This document shows positions 34,486 to 44,260 of a stretch of DNA of 64,000 nt, one piece after another. The stretch is from Christensenella massiliensis (GTDB lineage Bacteria > Bacillota > Clostridia > Christensenellales > Christensenellaceae), in assembly GCA_900155415.1 (NCBI GenBank), contig LT700187.1, positions 1,116,001 through 1,180,000 on the forward strand. The letters are read 5' to 3'. Every line of letters starts with the position of its first letter. The first letter of the stretch is position 1. The position numbers and the translations under genes are program-made. The notes under the pieces are model-generated. The model was not told the origin of the DNA, did not search any database, and was given only the letters and a program-made list of their open reading frames with translations.

Positions 34486-35850
34486 TTACATGAAAAGCAC
34501 TTCGCGAATAATTTCGCAGACTGTCGGATGAGGAAAGATCGTTTTCCGGATGCTTTTTACCGGGATCTTATTCTGGATCATCAGCGCAAGAGAATAAATT
34601 ATCTCGGAAGCATAGGCGCAAAACAGTGCCGCTCCTAAAACCGTTTGTCCTTTTTCATCAAGGATCAGTTTACAAAAGCCCTCGCTTATGCCATATTCGG
34701 CAACGTGCCGTCCGCTTAGGTTGATCGTTGCTTTTTTGACCACTGTTTTGATTCCCCGGGAATCCGCCTGCTGTTCCGTAAGACCGCAGAAGGCAGCTTC
34801 CGGCTGTGTATAAATCACGCCGGGGACTGCGGCATAATCCATTTCGTCCGGCACTCCTGTCATATTATTGATTGCTACTTCAGCTTCACGATAGGCAACG
34901 TGGGCAAGCATGTACTTTCCGTTTACATCACCCGCCGCATATAGATTCGGTATATTAGTCTCACAGTGGAGATCTGTTGAAACCGCGCCGCGCTCCACAT
35001 AAAGGCCCATATCGGAAAGACCCGGGATATGAAGGGACGGCCTTCTTCCTACACACAGCAGAAGTTTATCATAAGGCAGGTCTTGATTGCCGGAAGGTGT
35101 TTCGATACGTGCGGTTTTTCCGGACACATCAACGACCTTGCTTCCCAAGATAAATTTGATCCCCGCTTTTTCCAGATGAGCTTGCAGCGCGAAGGAAAGC
35201 TCGGCGTCGATTGGGCCGCCGATCTGCTCCAGCATTTCGACGACGGTGACCTTACTTCCCGCGATGTTGAAATAAGCAGCCATTTCAAGACCAATAACGC
35301 CTGCCCCTACAATGACAAGCTCTTCAGGAACTTCCTGCAGCTCCAAAATTTCGCGGCTGGTAAGCACCGAGCCGTCTCCAATGCCGCCTGCAATGCCGGG
35401 GATATTGGGAATGACGGGTTCGGAACCGGTCGCAAGCAGTACTTTTTCTGCGCAGAAGGAGCTTCCGCCGCACAGAATAGTGAACCCATGCTCCGCCCTG
35501 CGTAGCCCCGCTTCGCCCCGTACGACGTCGACCTTTTTACGCGTGAGGGCGGAGGATACGCCGCCGACAAGCGTATTTACCACAGATCGTTTGCGGGCAA
35601 GCACCATAGTGTGGTCAAGCGCTGCATTTTCACAGCAAAGGCCTAAGTCTTTGCCTTTATGGTCTTCGTATTCAAATATTTTTGCGGAATAAAGGAAAGT
35701 TTTAGTGGGAATGCACCCTTCGTTGAGACAGACGCCGCCGACTGTCCGCTTTTCCGCAAGCAAAACTTTTTTTCCGGCGTCAGCCGCGCGTTCCGCCGCG
35801 AGATACCCCGCAGGCCCGCCGCCGATTATGGCAATATCATATGATTCCAT
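34486..35850 (-). CDS. lpdA: Dihydrolipoyl dehydrogenase (E3)
   Basis: A 454-residue flavoprotein disulfide reductase. It has the FAD site GGGPAGYLAAERAADAG, the redox-active disulfide GGVCLNEGCIPTK, the NAD site GAGVIGLEMAAYFNIAG, FAD-binding YAAGDVNG, and the C-terminal dimer motif FPHPTVCEIIRE with the catalytic His. It reoxidises the lipoyl group of the E2 encoded 12 bases upstream and passes electrons to NAD. The length is standard. It is a dedicated E3, located within the complex operon. Confidence 0.95.
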   Translation of the reverse strand: MESYDIAIIGGGPAGYLAAERAADAGKKVLLAEKRTVGGVCLNEGCIPTKTFLYSAKIFEYEDHKGKDLGLCCENAALDHTMVLARKRSVVNTLVGGVSSALTRKKVDVVRGEAGLRRAEHGFTILCGGSSFCAEKVLLATGSEPVIPNIPGIAGGIGDGSVLTSREILELQEVPEELVIVGAGVIGLEMAAYFNIAGSKVTVVEMLEQIGGPIDAELSFALQAHLEKAGIKFILGSKVVDVSGKTARIETPSGNQDLPYDKLLLCVGRRPSLHIPGLSDMGLYVERGAVSTDLHCETNIPNLYAAGDVNGKYMLAHVAYREAEVAINNMTGVPDEMDYAAVPGVIYTQPEAAFCGLTEQQADSRGIKTVVKKATINLSGRHVAEYGISEGFCKLILDEKGQTVLGAALFCAYASEIIYSLALMIQNKIPVKSIRKTIFPHPTVCEIIREVLFM

Positions 35851-35862
35851 GATATGTTCCTC

Positions 35863-37107
35863 CTATACGAGTTGGTCAAATTGCTCCAGATTTTTGCATA
35901 CCGCTTGCAGAAACTTGGAGGAAGGCGCACCGTCAACGGCGCGGTGGTCATAGGTGAGAGACAAATGGCCGGCCGGGTAATATAGGATGCCTTCGTTTGT
36001 CTTTTTAACTGCGTAATCAATGGTTCCGATGCCAAGAATGCCTATTTGGGGCGGATTCAGGATGGGGGTGAATCCGGTTACGCCAAATCCGCCGAGGTTA
36101 GAGACCGTAAAGGTCGCCCCCGACATTTCCTCCGGCCGGATACTCCCATCGCGGCATTTCGCTGCAAGCTCCTTGAGCCTTCTCGACAACTCAACGAGCG
36201 AAAGCTCCTGAGCCTTTTGGATGGTGGGAACCATGAGGCCGCGTTCCGTATCGACCGCGCAGCCGAGATTGATATCATCGAAATATTTGATTTCCTCATC
36301 GCTGACCATATGCGCATTCATATAATTGAACTGCTGAAGTGCTTTTGCCGTTGCGAACAGGACCATATCCGTGATCGTGACATTTTTTTCATCCCCCGGC
36401 GACAATTTCAGCCATTCGCGGTATCGCTGGATACACGAAGCATTGTAGGTCATGTGTGAAGTGAGCTGTGCGGTACTGGACAAAGAACGCACCATGTTTT
36501 TGGCAATCGCACGGCGGATCGGAGATGTTTTTTCGAGCCGTGAATCGTCTGTGCGAACCGCAGCGGAAGCCTCGGGCACCGAAGGCGCTGCTTGCGCCGC
36601 GGGAACGGGAAAAGCTTCCATCGCACGGATCACATCCGCTTCGATGACCCTGCCTTCCGCACCGGACGCAGTGAGCAGGGATGCATCTACAGCGTTTGCC
36701 TCGGCAAGCCTGCGTGCGCGGGGAGATAAAAAGCCTCCTGTCTGAGACGCCGGTGCAGGCGCGGATATGGATGCCTCTGTTGTCGGGGGAACGGGTACGG
36801 TCCTCTGTTCCTGCACGGGTTCGGCTTCCGTTCCGGCTTTTGCTGGCTGGATACCGCTGATATCCTCTCCCGGATTCCCGATGACGCAGACCGGCGTCAT
36901 TACAGGAACGACATCATAGGGTTCATAGAAGCGTTTCAGAACTGTTCCGCCTGTTTCGGAATAAACAGTCATAGAGGATTTGTCCGTTTCGATGGAAAAA
37001 AGCTCGTCGCCATTTTGGACCGGATCGCCTTCGGACACGAACCATTCGCCGAGCACGCTGGCGTCTTCGTTAAGCCCGAGCCGAGGCATATTTACAACTT
37101 CTGCCAT
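35863..37107 (-). CDS. Dihydrolipoamide acyltransferase (E2)
   Basis: 414 residues from the ATG at 37107, which has AAGGAGG upstream; the frame opens 54 bases earlier without support. One lipoyl domain (IETDKSSMTV with the lipoylated Lys) is followed by a Pro/Ala-rich linker. Then come a peripheral-subunit-binding domain (SPRARRLAEANAVD ... GAEGRVIEADV) and a catalytic domain ending in the transferase motif DHRAVDGAPSSKFLQ. It forms the core of the complex and transfers the acyl group to CoA. Single-lipoyl E2 proteins of this type are common in acetoin and pyruvate complexes of Gram-positives. Confidence 0.93.
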   Translation of the reverse strand: MAEVVNMPRLGLNEDASVLGEWFVSEGDPVQNGDELFSIETDKSSMTVYSETGGTVLKRFYEPYDVVPVMTPVCVIGNPGEDISGIQPAKAGTEAEPVQEQRTVPVPPTTEASISAPAPASQTGGFLSPRARRLAEANAVDASLLTASGAEGRVIEADVIRAMEAFPVPAAQAAPSVPEASAAVRTDDSRLEKTSPIRRAIAKNMVRSLSSTAQLTSHMTYNASCIQRYREWLKLSPGDEKNVTITDMVLFATAKALQQFNYMNAHMVSDEEIKYFDDINLGCAVDTERGLMVPTIQKAQELSLVELSRRLKELAAKCRDGSIRPEEMSGATFTVSNLGGFGVTGFTPILNPPQIGILGIGTIDYAVKKTNEGILYYPAGHLSLTYDHRAVDGAPSSKFLQAVCKNLEQFDQLV

Positions 37108-37206
37108 ATTGTTTTCCTCCTTAGTAAAGTCAGATTTGAAAAACCGATTGCAGTATACCATTGCAGAGCTCTATGTCCAGCAAAAAGGAAAGATCCGGCA
37201 AAAATC

Positions 37207-37248
37207 CCACAAAAAAAACCTTTTTGAAACTAATTTCAAAAAGGTTTT
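37207..37248 (-). terminator. Terminator after the SorC-family gene; perfect 15-bp palindrome
   Basis: AAAACCTTTTTGAAA (37215-37229) and TTTCAAAAAGGTTTT (37234-37248) are perfectly complementary with a 4-base loop. In the leftward direction a T-run follows. It sits between the regulator's stop and the E2 gene, so it may separate their transcription. Its symmetry could also make it an operator. Confidence 0.7.
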
Positions 37249-37265
37249 CGGCTGCGGGCAAGAAT

Positions 37266-38231
37266 CTATTTTTTAAGCAAACGGGCTTTTTTCAGGACAT
37301 CTTTCGCCGTAATTTCGTCTGTATAAAGGCGGTTCACGATCCCGCCGCGCAGGGCGCCCAAGATGGCATGGCTTTTGTGTTCGCCGATCGCGATGCAGAT
37401 ACGGTTTTTCTTTTTCTTAAGGTCTGCAAGAGGAATGCTCATGATCCGGCCGGTAATATTACTCTGGATCTCGTTGCCGTTGATGTCGAAATTACGCCCT
37501 GCAACATCGCCGACGCCTCCGCTGTGTGCGATTTTATTATAAACGCTGAGATTATAGGTCCCTTCATCCGTCAGAAAAGTATCCTTTAGGTCTGTTCCCC
37601 CTACGGAAAGGATAACGGTTTGCGCCTTGCGGCAAAGGTTCATGACGTAGCGTATATTGGAATCGGATAGCAGTACCTGCGCAATATGTTCCGTATCGAC
37701 CAACAAGGGAGCCGGCATGACAAAACCCTGTGCAGAAAAAATATCCGCGAATTTTTCGATAATATGAGTTGCTTTCATAGAAGCGATGGTTCCTGTCACG
37801 AAGCCGCTCAGCATACAGATTTTTACGTTCCGTTTTTCCTGCGAGGGGGGAATCAGGTTCTTAGCGAGATATTCGGTTGTACGCCCCCATGTGACTCCGA
37901 TAGTCTCGCCGTCCTCGATATATGCGGGAATATCGCGTGCGGCATATGCGCACACATCATCAAGCCGCGGGAGGTAATCGTCTACAAATGAGGGAAGTAC
38001 TGTGCAGGGAATGCCAAAGAAATCGAACAGCTCCTGCTGGAGGTGAATTACCGCCTCGCCCGAATAATTGATTTTAAATTCGACATATCCAAGATCGACC
38101 GCTTTACGGATCAGGCGGGAGACCGTAGACTTGGAAACATAGGCTTTCCTCGCGATCTCTTCCTGACTGATACCAAGCTGGTAATATTGCTTTGCAGCAC
38201 TGATCATCAATTGAAATTCTTTTTCGTTCAT
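37266..38231 (-). CDS. SorC/DeoR-type sugar-binding transcriptional regulator
   Basis: 321 residues from the ATG at 38231 (GGGAG site); the frame runs 105 codons further upstream with no start support. The N-terminal HTH is ISQEEIARKAYVSKSTVSRLIRKAVDLGYV. The remainder is the SorC effector domain, with YAARDIPAYIEDGETIGVTWGRTTEYLAKNL and VILSVGGTDLK. These proteins bind phosphorylated sugars or polyols. It precedes the E2-E3-E1 operon on the same strand and is its most likely regulator, which links complex expression to a carbohydrate signal. Confidence 0.88.
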   Translation of the reverse strand: MNEKEFQLMISAAKQYYQLGISQEEIARKAYVSKSTVSRLIRKAVDLGYVEFKINYSGEAVIHLQQELFDFFGIPCTVLPSFVDDYLPRLDDVCAYAARDIPAYIEDGETIGVTWGRTTEYLAKNLIPPSQEKRNVKICMLSGFVTGTIASMKATHIIEKFADIFSAQGFVMPAPLLVDTEHIAQVLLSDSNIRYVMNLCRKAQTVILSVGGTDLKDTFLTDEGTYNLSVYNKIAHSGGVGDVAGRNFDINGNEIQSNITGRIMSIPLADLKKKKNRICIAIGEHKSHAILGALRGGIVNRLYTDEITAKDVLKKARLLKK

Positions 38232-38324
38232 ACGTTCTCCCGTCCGAAATGGATTATTTATTATTATACCACATAGGCAATAGGCAAGTAACAAACCGGC
38301 CTGACATATCGTTCCTCCCGCCGC

Positions 38325-38480
38325 ATGGGAAGCAGGCTCATCCGTGACCGGACGTACTATATTTATAGTTTGGAAAAGAAATATAAACGGCTGCCGAACG
38401 AAGCCGGAGGGAAGGAGACGACACTGCCGGAAGATGCAGGAACGGAGACGGATTCCCTGCCCAAAAAATATAAAGTATAA
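38325..38480 (+). pseudogene. Remnant of a Fic gene with an internal deletion
   Basis: The 51-codon frame GSRLIRDRTYYIY ... KYKRLPNEAGGKETTLPED ... SLPKKYK matches two separated parts of the intact Fic protein at 16815-17717: GSRLTHDQTRYIF (about residue 94) and KYKRLPNEVGGKATTLPED (about residue 172). About 65 residues between them are missing, and the catalytic HPF motif is absent. No ribosome site is present. The remnant ends exactly where the 267-bp surface-protein leader begins. Confidence 0.8.
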
Positions 38481-38738
38481 AATTATTCTCTTCATTTCAC
38501 CCGGATTTATCCGCTGTTCGTCATTTTTTGTACAGAGGGGCCGCAAACGCGGTCTTATCTGCTATGATATTTTTACCGGTTTCGTGCGCACCGCTGCGGC
38601 GCGCGCGGAAGCTTATTATATAAACTGTTCTGATTCGTCAGCTTATGGAGGGCTCGATATGAAAAAAATTGTGTGTATGATATTGGCTGCCGTCATGATA
38701 TGCTCATTCGGCGCGACAGGCTTTGCGCAGGACGGCAT
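38472..38738 (+). repeat. 267-bp leader plus signal-peptide cassette, copy A
   Basis: This segment covers 187 bases upstream of the surface-protein ATG plus the first 80 coding bases. It matches 53348-53614 without gaps; I count seven mismatches, about 97% identity. Similarity stops abruptly at both ends. It contains the ribosome site ATGGAGGG and the whole signal sequence. Confidence 0.92.
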
Positions 38739-41700
38739 TCCGGAGAGCGGCGGGCTGCCGCCTGTTCAGGATAGCTCCGTCAATGATGCGGAAGCGCCGC
38801 CGTCTGCGGAGCCGTCCGCTCCGCCGCAGGAAACGGATGCTTCTCCGGGGGAGAGCGGCCCGGAAAATGCCGGACCGTCCCCGTCTGCGGTTGTTTCGCC
38901 GCAGCCTGCGCAGGTACAGAGCGCGAATGCTGCCCCTGTCCCGAGCGCGGCTCCCGCATTGGGAGAAACGTCCGGCGCGGGCGGCACGGCAGTGTCGCGC
39001 GGTATTATCGGCAGGATTAGGGAGCCGCTGTCTGAACGGGCAAAAGAACTGCTCGAGACGCAGATCGTACTGGCGTTGGAGGATATGTCGGAGGATGGAA
39101 GCGAATTTGCCGGAGGCCTGCTGTTCTTCTTCTACAATGCGACCGATTATACGCTCGTTGAGATATACGAGACAGTGCTCGAAACGCTGGAGGTCGTCAA
39201 TGAGATCGACGACGAAGTGGACGCGCTCACCATACGGATGGAGGAGCTGTTCGATGAAATAGAAAGAGGATTTGCGCAGAACGCCTATAACGACTGCGCC
39301 GAGGATCTGGACGCGGTATACGGACGTCTCGCCCCGCTTTGGGAGGATTACACGGCGCTTCTGGCGGAGGCCGACGCAAAAGCGGAGGACGGCGAGATTT
39401 CGGAGCCGGAAGAGCTTGCGATCCAAGGAAAAACAAAAGAACTGATGCAGGATATCTACGCAGTCTACGGTCCTTTTGGCGTCTCGAGCTTTGAAAGCGA
39501 CCTTGAACTGGTGCACAATGCGATGTACAGCCCGTCCGGGCGCACGACGTTCACGGACGCGCAGATCGAACTGTCCCGTCTGAATCTTCCGTTTGAGCAT
39601 CAGATCGTAGACGAAGCGGCTGCGGCGTTCAATTACGGGGCGGCTCTGCAGACGGCCCTGCTCTGGCTGTATGGAGAATATTCAAACTATATGCTGAGCA
39701 ATGATACCGTGCTGAACGACCCGCAGGTAACGCTCCATCCGTTTGCGGCGGTCGGCGATCAGACGATCGAAAACCTGAACGCGCAGGCGGAGAAAAGCGG
39801 CATAAACGAGCTGATGACGCCGGAGGAGGTCGAGACGAGCATCACGCTGGCCGACGGTACAGTGCTGCCCGCCTATCATGTGATCGTGAACGCGGACGGG
39901 CACGAATATATGATCGGCCGGGAAACGCTGCGGCTGGGTTCTGCCGTCACGAGCTATAGCAGGGAAAACGATATCTACCGTCAACCGAGCCACGAGGGAA
40001 AGCTGACCAGTGCGGACGGGCGTTGGTATATCCCGGCGACCGAGAGCGAGATGAAAACGCTGTTTACCTCCACGATCACGAACCCCGGCTCGTGGCTGTC
40101 GGATCAGGGCAAGCTTTCCCTGCCCTCGCATGACGCGCTTCTTTTGGCCGATATCAGCCAAAAGACCGAATCGCGCCTGAACGGTATCCAAAAGCAGTAT
40201 ATCTATTCGTTCGATCAGGGCATGCTGGATTCCCACCACCTGACGGGAGACAGGGATAAAGTAACGGCTAATTCCTATCACGACATAGTGGATGAAGATA
40301 CGAGCGTAAAGTGGGCGGGCCGCTCAGAGGAAATTTTATTCCAAGATACGGAGCTGCTGTATGTTTTCTTTGATAAGAGCAACCAGACGGCAGGGATCCC
40401 TACGGACGACAATGGTTTCCTCGCGCCCAGCGATCCGACGACTCTGCCGGATGAGATCTATCTCGGCGAGGGCAGCGGACTGAACCTGACCAAACTGAAT
40501 TCCACGGATATGCTCAATAAGGTGGTGGTCGTATCGGGAAACGCCGCGATTTTAGGCGGCGGACGCACCTACCAGAACCTCCAAATCCAAATGCGCCCCG
40601 GGGCGGATCTGACGGTGGACGGCCTGAACATAGACCACAAGAATATGAATAAGGCGGCGGTCGACGTATATGCATCGGACGCGAAGCTGACCGTAAGGGG
40701 CGAATGCAGCTTCCGCGGCGGCGCGGGGATGTATCTGGATAAGGACAGCGTGCTCGATGTGAAAGGAGAGGGCGAAGGCGCAGCTATTACCATTGCCGGA
40801 ACGTGGGGATTCAACGTCCATGAGGACAGCTATGGGAATTTTCTTGGGCCGACAACGGCAAGGTTTGACGGTCTTGCGGTTTCCGTACAAGGCACGGAAT
40901 ATGGGCTTCGCGGGTTGTATTGGATGGAATGCAGAAACTGCGACGTATATATAAGCGGCGACAAGTGCGATCTTTATACACGGACGACCGGCGGAGTGAA
41001 CTGCTATTTTTACGACTGCAACGTAACGATAGCCCATAATACAAAAAAAGATCATCATGTGAACGTGAAAATATCTGAATCTACGGCGATCAACACGCCG
41101 GTAAGCTACAAAATAAAGACCGCTACCAGTTATGTCAAGAACGCCGAGAGCAAGTCGGATATTTACCTCTACCTTACGGGAACGGACCGGTCCGGTAATA
41201 CTGTGACCACCAACGGAGTCAATATTACGGATTTAGCGGGCGGCAAATTTACCAATAACAGTTATGATAATTTCTATACGGATTTTGACGTGTATCTGAC
41301 GGATATTGATTATATCACGCTGGTCAACAAGGGCAGCGACGCATGGTATCCGGACTGGATCGAGATCACAAACGATTATGAACTGCCGAATCCGGAGACC
41401 GGAGAAGAGTGTTACTATCATTTCAAGGTTGATTCGTTCATCGATACGAAAAACTATGAGTACCGGTTTACTCATGACGGCAAACGGAACGCGCCTGCAA
41501 CGGTTGGCTCGACACAGCCGATCAGCGATGAAGAGCTGATCGCCATGCTGGAAAAGGCAGGTGCGCCGAGCACCCTGCAAACGACCGTGGACGATGGGCA
41601 TACCGTTTCCGCGCAGGTTCTCGCAGCGCTCAAGCGTTTGGGGCAGCGGCTGCAATATGCCGTAACGGACGCGGACGGGAACACGCTGTACCAGTGGAAA

Positions 41701-42165
41701 TTTGACGGCACAAAAATTACGGATGCTTCCCTCCTGACGAGGCTGGGCATCACGATCGCAAAAACGCAGGAGGATGATTACGGCGGCCTGCTCGCGGGAA
41801 AAGACGGGCTGGTACTGCGCTTTGCGCACGACGGCCTGCTTCCCGGCGGAACGCAGGTCCGCGTCAACGCCGCGCGGCACGGCTATGCCGAGGGCGATAT
41901 CTTTACGCTGTATCATATCGGGGACGGCGCGCTGAAAACGGCGGCGGAGGGCCTCGCTGTGGGAGAAGACGGATTCGTCACGCTGGAGATATCCCATTGC
42001 TCGGATTATGCGCTGGTCAAAACAGGAACGGGCGGGAGCGCGAACCCGAAAACAGGAGACGGACGCGATATTGCTCCGTGGCTCGCCCTGACGGCGGCTG
42101 CGGCAGGCGCGGCGGCGTTTTGTGCGGCCCGTTTGAGAAAACGGCGCAGGGGGGATATTTCCTGA
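38659..42165 (+). CDS. Large sortase-anchored surface protein
   Basis: 1168 residues from the ATG at 38659 (GGAGGG site); the frame is open far upstream but only through the leader. The signal peptide (MKKIVCMILAAVMICSFGA) is followed by a Pro/Ala/Ser-rich region to about 110 and a helical acidic region (about 115-400). A middle part rich in short beta-strands and Asn/Gly turns follows (ILGGGRTYQNLQIQMRPGAD onward), resembling a right-handed beta-helix. At the C-terminus NPKTGD is followed by a hydrophobic helix and RLRKRRRGD, a sortase sorting signal. It is presumably covalently linked to peptidoglycan. No enzymatic motif is recognised; adhesion or glycan binding is plausible. Confidence 0.85.
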   Translation: MKKIVCMILAAVMICSFGATGFAQDGIPESGGLPPVQDSSVNDAEAPPSAEPSAPPQETDASPGESGPENAGPSPSAVVSPQPAQVQSANAAPVPSAAPALGETSGAGGTAVSRGIIGRIREPLSERAKELLETQIVLALEDMSEDGSEFAGGLLFFFYNATDYTLVEIYETVLETLEVVNEIDDEVDALTIRMEELFDEIERGFAQNAYNDCAEDLDAVYGRLAPLWEDYTALLAEADAKAEDGEISEPEELAIQGKTKELMQDIYAVYGPFGVSSFESDLELVHNAMYSPSGRTTFTDAQIELSRLNLPFEHQIVDEAAAAFNYGAALQTALLWLYGEYSNYMLSNDTVLNDPQVTLHPFAAVGDQTIENLNAQAEKSGINELMTPEEVETSITLADGTVLPAYHVIVNADGHEYMIGRETLRLGSAVTSYSRENDIYRQPSHEGKLTSADGRWYIPATESEMKTLFTSTITNPGSWLSDQGKLSLPSHDALLLADISQKTESRLNGIQKQYIYSFDQGMLDSHHLTGDRDKVTANSYHDIVDEDTSVKWAGRSEEILFQDTELLYVFFDKSNQTAGIPTDDNGFLAPSDPTTLPDEIYLGEGSGLNLTKLNSTDMLNKVVVVSGNAAILGGGRTYQNLQIQMRPGADLTVDGLNIDHKNMNKAAVDVYASDAKLTVRGECSFRGGAGMYLDKDSVLDVKGEGEGAAITIAGTWGFNVHEDSYGNFLGPTTARFDGLAVSVQGTEYGLRGLYWMECRNCDVYISGDKCDLYTRTTGGVNCYFYDCNVTIAHNTKKDHHVNVKISESTAINTPVSYKIKTATSYVKNAESKSDIYLYLTGTDRSGNTVTTNGVNITDLAGGKFTNNSYDNFYTDFDVYLTDIDYITLVNKGSDAWYPDWIEITNDYELPNPETGEECYYHFKVDSFIDTKNYEYRFTHDGKRNAPATVGSTQPISDEELIAMLEKAGAPSTLQTTVDDGHTVSAQVLAALKRLGQRLQYAVTDADGNTLYQWKFDGTKITDASLLTRLGITIAKTQEDDYGGLLAGKDGLVLRFAHDGLLPGGTQVRVNAARHGYAEGDIFTLYHIGDGALKTAAEGLAVGEDGFVTLEISHCSDYALVKTGTGGSANPKTGDGRDIAPWLALTAAAAGAAAFCAARLRKRRRGDIS

Positions 42166-42235
42166 GAAAATGCATGAAAATAAACACGGCCCGGAAGCAT
42201 CAGGCGGCGCTTTCGGGCCGTTGTTTGCCTAAGGA

Positions 42236-44224
42236 CTATTCTGCAAGAGGCAGACGGACGGTAAATTCGGTTCCATGTCCCTCCTCAGACTGCACACCGA
42301 CGTCGCCCCCATATTCCTGCGCGACGGTACGCACGATATAGAGCCCCATTCCGGTTCCCCCATCGGCCGAACGCGTCGTGAAAAAGCGGTCGAACACGCG
42401 CGGGAGGATGTTTTTCGGAATACCGCTTCCCGTATCCCGCACCGAAAGGAAAGCGTCTCCGTTCCGGCAGGAAAGCGACAGTATAATACTGCCGCCCGGC
42501 GGGGTAAAGCTGACGGCGTTATACAGCAGGTTTTGAACGAGCCGGGTAAGCTTCTCCGGATCCGCATAGACCGTGCAGGCTCCCTGTTTCGGCAGTTCAA
42601 GGGAAAAAATTTGGCCGTCCATCTCCACATCCGGCTTGTTGAAGCGGTAAAGGTCACGGAGAAAGACGCACAGGTCAAGCCTTTTGCGGGGCGTTATCAG
42701 ACGGTTTTCAGCGGCGTATTGCTGTACCTGCCTGATGCGGTCGCTGAGCATGCCGCACTTTTCCTCGATGACTGCAAGCTGTTTCCGCGTTTGCTCATCC
42801 AGCTGCACATTGTTGCTGCGTACCATCTGTGCGTAGGAAAGCATAAACGCTGCCGGCGACTTCATATCGTGCAGGAACCGGGAGATCAGGTCCTCACGTT
42901 CGCTTACCATCAGACGGATATCATGGGTCTGCCGCTCGACCTCTTCCTGCAGATGTTGGGTGAGCCGCAGGTTTTCCTGTACGACGGCATAGCTTCTGCG
43001 CACCACGAGAATGCCGAAGCATACGACAAGCGCCAGCGCGCCATATTCCTCCATCCAGCCAAAGCGCATGGGCTCAAAGGTGCTTACGGTAAGCGCGCCG
43101 GCAAGTATTCCCGCACCGTAAAATCCGGAGCCGGCAAATATCCATGCCATGTTGTCTTTCCCACGCAGCGTTCCGTAGAAAGAGAGCGCGGTCAGGATCC
43201 CGGCGCTCAAAAAACGGTATACGGTAACGAGTGTTCCATACCACGCGGCAAAAGCAGGAAAAACGGGCAGAATAAACAGCGGAATGATCCCGCCCACGAA
43301 TACCATCGTAAGCGCGGTGCGGGAGATGATGTGGGCAAACCGCGTATGAGACAGGCCGCATACCCGCAGCGCTATGCAGAACGTTCCCCATAGGAGCAGC
43401 AGGAATGCCGCGTCCTCAAGCGCGTAACACAGGTTTACGGCAGACGTTCCGAATGTCCAAATAAAAGCATGGGCCGTCCAAACGGAAAAAGCAAGGGCGA
43501 GCACTCCGAAGCTCTGTATCAGACTGTTCCGTTTCTGCCGCTTCCCCATCCAAAAAGCAGCGGAAAACACTGCGGCGGCAAGCGTGCCGAAGCAAAGGAG
43601 CCCATAAAAAGCGAGCCGTGCCGCGCGAAGCTGTCCGACCGTCTGCGCCGTTCCAAGAACAGGCGGATAGGTGAGTCCGCTGTAATAATGTGTGGCATTG
43701 ATGGTCTGCAGGACGATCTCGTTTTCTTTGGCCAGAGAAAATGAGACGGCCGTGTCACGCACAAACGGAGCATACGGCTGTGTGGAGCCGCATTCTGCTG
43801 CCAGCCTGCCGTTGATATAAAGCCGGAACGCGCAGAACACCTCCGGCAAAAGCAAAGAGGCCGTGCCTTCCGGGCCGCTGTAGGAAAAGCGGAGACGCCA
43901 TGTCGCGCTGCCGTAGGGATCGCCGTCCGAATGGAACGAAGAAAGCGTCAGGTATTCTCCCACAAAAGCATCGGTCGGCCGGATATCCCCGGCTGAAAGC
44001 TCCGACGGGGAAAGGAGGCGGTCGGGATACAGCTCCCAGCCGTCCGCCAGACTGACGCCCGCCGCAAGGTTTTGCCGCGTTACGGAAAGGATTCCATCTT
44101 GCGAAACGGGAACTCTGTCGGTATACTTGTTATCGTAATAGAAAATAAACGTAAAAAATACGGTCGCAAAGCAAAGAACGATGCCGAATATGATTATAGA
44201 ACTGCATGCTGTCCGTATTTTCAT
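42236..44224 (-). CDS. Sensor histidine kinase with 7TM-DISM-type sensor region
   Basis: A 662-residue membrane kinase. One N-terminal helix leads to an extracytoplasmic beta-rich domain (about 35-200). Multiple membrane helices follow (about 205-400), then a coiled-coil. The HisKA box is FLHDMKSPAAFMLSYAQM and the HATPase has NLLYNAVSF (N box), DTGSGIP and GGTGMGLYIV (G boxes). It should autophosphorylate on the His of HDMKSP and pass phosphate to the response regulator encoded at 45874-46572. The two are separated by a divergently transcribed surface-protein gene, which is unusual. The start has GAGGTGA. Confidence 0.9.
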   Translation of the reverse strand: MKIRTACSSIIIFGIVLCFATVFFTFIFYYDNKYTDRVPVSQDGILSVTRQNLAAGVSLADGWELYPDRLLSPSELSAGDIRPTDAFVGEYLTLSSFHSDGDPYGSATWRLRFSYSGPEGTASLLLPEVFCAFRLYINGRLAAECGSTQPYAPFVRDTAVSFSLAKENEIVLQTINATHYYSGLTYPPVLGTAQTVGQLRAARLAFYGLLCFGTLAAAVFSAAFWMGKRQKRNSLIQSFGVLALAFSVWTAHAFIWTFGTSAVNLCYALEDAAFLLLLWGTFCIALRVCGLSHTRFAHIISRTALTMVFVGGIIPLFILPVFPAFAAWYGTLVTVYRFLSAGILTALSFYGTLRGKDNMAWIFAGSGFYGAGILAGALTVSTFEPMRFGWMEEYGALALVVCFGILVVRRSYAVVQENLRLTQHLQEEVERQTHDIRLMVSEREDLISRFLHDMKSPAAFMLSYAQMVRSNNVQLDEQTRKQLAVIEEKCGMLSDRIRQVQQYAAENRLITPRKRLDLCVFLRDLYRFNKPDVEMDGQIFSLELPKQGACTVYADPEKLTRLVQNLLYNAVSFTPPGGSIILSLSCRNGDAFLSVRDTGSGIPKNILPRVFDRFFTTRSADGGTGMGLYIVRTVAQEYGGDVGVQSEEGHGTEFTVRLPLAE

Positions 44225-44260
44225 AGGATCACCTCGTTTCCAAAGAAAGGAGCGCCGTTT

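Noticed and set aside
38704-39600. 298-codon leftward frame inside the first surface protein
   Set aside because: Arg-rich shadow of a Pro/Ala-rich coding region, no start signal.
42275-43393. 372-codon rightward frame opposite the histidine kinase
   Set aside because: The kinase has all catalytic boxes; the opposite frame has low complexity and no ribosome site.
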